Assembly (NCBI GenBank): GCA_963841415.1
Contig: CAWJCN010000004.1
Span: forward strand, 124,001 to 188,000
Length of the DNA: 64,000 bases
From: DASUAS01 sp963841415
Lineage (GTDB): Bacteria > Actinomycetota > Acidimicrobiia > IMCC26256 > DASPTH01
Reading direction: 5' to 3'
Shown here: positions 62,561 through 64,000 of the stretch, piece by piece
How the letters are laid out: every line of letters begins with the position of its first letter
Numbering within the stretch: position 1 is the first letter of the stretch
The notes under the pieces: model-generated
What the model was told of the DNA's origin: nothing
The model's input: the letters and a program-made list of their open reading frames with translations, nothing else
Databases searched by the model: none
Position numbers and translations under genes: made by a program

Positions 62561-63999
62561 GATCCCGACGGCGCGAGCCAGAGCACTCCGAGCGGCGGGA
62601 GCGTCACGCGCGCCTGCCCGGCCCCAGTCTCACCGGGCGCGACCATCACCATGCCGCCGTTGCCCACGTCGGAGCCACCGAAGAAGCGCGAGTCGGTGTC
62701 CAGGAGCTCCTCCCACTCCCCCGGCGCGGGGAACCCGATCGCGTACTCGTAGCGAGGCACGGGTGAGAGGTTCACGACGCAGACGACCGGGCGTCCTCCG
62801 CCCGGGTCGTAGCGCGCGAACGCGAACACGTTGTGGTCGGCATCCGTGCCCGCGAGCCAGCCAAAGGCGCCCGGATCGTCGTCACCGGCCCACAGTGCCG
62901 GCTCCGATCGGTAGCACCGGTTCAGGTCGCGCACGAGCGAGTGCATGCCCCGATGCCCAGGGACGTCGAGCAGGTCCCAGTCGAGCGCGTGGTCGTGATG
63001 CCATTCACGTTCCTGTGCGAGCTCACCGCCCATGAACAGCAGCTTCTTCCCGGGATGCGCCCACATGAACGCGAGCAAGGCTCGCAGGTTGGCCAACTGC
63101 TGCCAGCGGTCGCCCGGCATCTTCCCGAGCAAAGACCGCTTTCCGTGCACCACCTCGTCGTGCGACAACGGAAGGACGTACCGCTCGCTGTAGGCGTACA
63201 CCATCGCGAACGTGAGCTCGTCGTGGTGGAAGCGACGGTGGATCGGCTCACGCGCGTAGTACTCGAGAGTGTCGTGCATCCACCCCATGTTCCACTTCAA
63301 ACCGAAGCCCAGTCCGCCGTCGCTCAGCGGAGCGGTGACTCCCGGCCACGCCGTCGACTCTTCGGCGATCGCGTACGCGCCGGGCGCGGCTTCGGGCAAC
63401 CACGAGTTGAGATCACGCAGAAACGTGACGGCGTCGAGGTTCTCGCGTCCGCCGCGCGCGTTCGGAAGCCATTCGCCGGGTTCGCGGGAGTAGTCGAGGT
63501 AGAGCATCGACGCGACGGCATCGACGCGCAGCGCATCGACATGGAAGTCGCGTACCCAGGTGGCCGCGCTGGCGAGCAGGAAATTGCGCACTTCCGTGCG
63601 CCCGTAGTTGAAGATGAGCGTTCCCCAATCGGGGTGCGTGCCCTGACGCGGGTCGTGATGCTCGTAGAGCGCGGTGCCGTCGAAGCGCGCCAGGGCCCAG
63701 TCGTCACGTGGGAAGTGTGCAGGAACCCAGTCGACGATCACTCCGACGCCGCGACGGTGGAGCTCGTCGACGAAGGCGCGGAAGTCGTCAGGGGTTCCCC
63801 AGCGCGCCGAGGGCGCGTGGTAGCCGGTGACCTGGTAGCCCCACGACCCGCTGAACGGGTGCTCGAGCACGGCCATGAGCTCGAGGTGCGTGAAGCCGAG
63901 ATCGGTCACGTAGTCGCCGAGCTCGCGGGCGAGCGCCCGCCAGTCGAGGCCGAGCCGCCACGATCCGGGATGCACCTCGTACACCGACATCGGTCGCGG
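62557..63999 (-). CDS. glgB: 1,4-alpha-glucan branching enzyme, partial
   Basis: 481 residues of the C-terminal part; the N-terminus lies beyond the right edge. GH13 motifs: ELMAVLEHPFSGSWGYQVTG, VIVDWVPAHFPRDDWALARF, ALRVDAVASMLYLDY, AIAEESTAWPGVT, LPLSHDEVVHGKRSLLGKMP. It makes alpha-1,6 branches in glycogen. It leads the trehalose-from-glycogen operon here. Confidence 0.95.
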   Translation of the reverse strand, partial: PRPMSVYEVHPGSWRLGLDWRALARELGDYVTDLGFTHLELMAVLEHPFSGSWGYQVTGYHAPSARWGTPDDFRAFVDELHRRGVGVIVDWVPAHFPRDDWALARFDGTALYEHHDPRQGTHPDWGTLIFNYGRTEVRNFLLASAATWVRDFHVDALRVDAVASMLYLDYSREPGEWLPNARGGRENLDAVTFLRDLNSWLPEAAPGAYAIAEESTAWPGVTAPLSDGGLGFGLKWNMGWMHDTLEYYAREPIHRRFHHDELTFAMVYAYSERYVLPLSHDEVVHGKRSLLGKMPGDRWQQLANLRALLAFMWAHPGKKLLFMGGELAQEREWHHDHALDWDLLDVPGHRGMHSLVRDLNRCYRSEPALWAGDDDPGAFGWLAGTDADHNVFAFARYDPGGGRPVVCVVNLSPVPRYEYAIGFPAPGEWEELLDTDSRFFGGSDVGNGGMVMVAPGETGAGQARVTLPPLGVLWLAPSGS

Positions 64000-64000
64000 C

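Overview
The window is high-GC DNA with dense gene packing, frequent GTG and TTG starts, many ATGA and GTGA stop/start overlaps, a DevR/DosR-type response regulator and a TreX-TreY-TreZ-GlgB cluster. This fits an actinobacterium. An uncultured soil or sediment lineage near Acidimicrobiia or Thermoleophilia is plausible, but no rRNA or marker gene here proves it.

Left flank, 1-11.1 kb: the end of a HEAT-repeat gene, then a minus-strand operon (secreted haem-lipoprotein-like protein, fatty-acid hydroxylase, DoxX) facing a decayed inverted copy of its first gene. Next come a TetR regulator divergent from a cytoplasmic binding protein plus a DapB-like oxidoreductase, a VOC protein, a large PAP2-like/kinase-like/flippase protein, a tRNA 3'-end scar, two small hypotheticals and the N-terminal stub of a tyrosine integrase.

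Integrated island, about 11.2-55.8 kb: a 57-bp direct repeat (11199-11255 and 55769-55825) marks both ends. The right copy lies inside an intact tRNA-Leu(TAA); the left copy holds only the 3' part of that tRNA. An intact tyrosine integrase sits beside the tRNA, and paired GTTAGCA arm sites 11 bp apart lie near both ends. The cargo looks like a DosR-type hypoxia/dormancy regulon. It has a DevR-like regulator, a PAS histidine kinase, five universal-stress-protein genes or remnants, and relatives of several M. tuberculosis DosR-regulon genes (Rv2004c, Rv2625c, Rv0569, PNPOx-type). It also has acetate-forming ATP generation (ADP-forming acetate-CoA ligase, phosphoketolase, acetate kinase), a TreT-YHS fusion, an Mg2+ ATPase and a FtsX-type ABC exporter. 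At least a dozen DosR-like palindromes (GGGACTTNNGNCCCT-like) lie upstream of these genes, and I saw none in the intergenic regions of the flanks. Around them are phosphate uptake (PiT plus DUF47), copper/sulfur/redox genes (multicopper oxidase, CopD, CoA-disulfide reductase-rhodanese, cupredoxin, thioredoxin, CsoR-type repressor), an MMPL transporter, a decayed zone and a toxin/antitoxin pair.

Right flank, 55.8-64 kb: tRNA-Leu, a DUF1345-like membrane protein and the overlapping minus-strand glgB-treZ-treX-treY operon for trehalose from glycogen. GlgB runs off the window.

How it works together (inference): on low oxygen or redox stress the kinase and regulator would switch on stress proteins and trehalose synthesis, send carbon through acetyl-phosphate and acetyl-CoA to acetate for ATP, and recycle NADH through the alcohol dehydrogenase. 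The whole programme appears transferable as one integrative element.

Caution: at least seven otherwise well-conserved genes carry one or two frameshifts, often in CG-rich runs. These may be assembly indels rather than real mutations.
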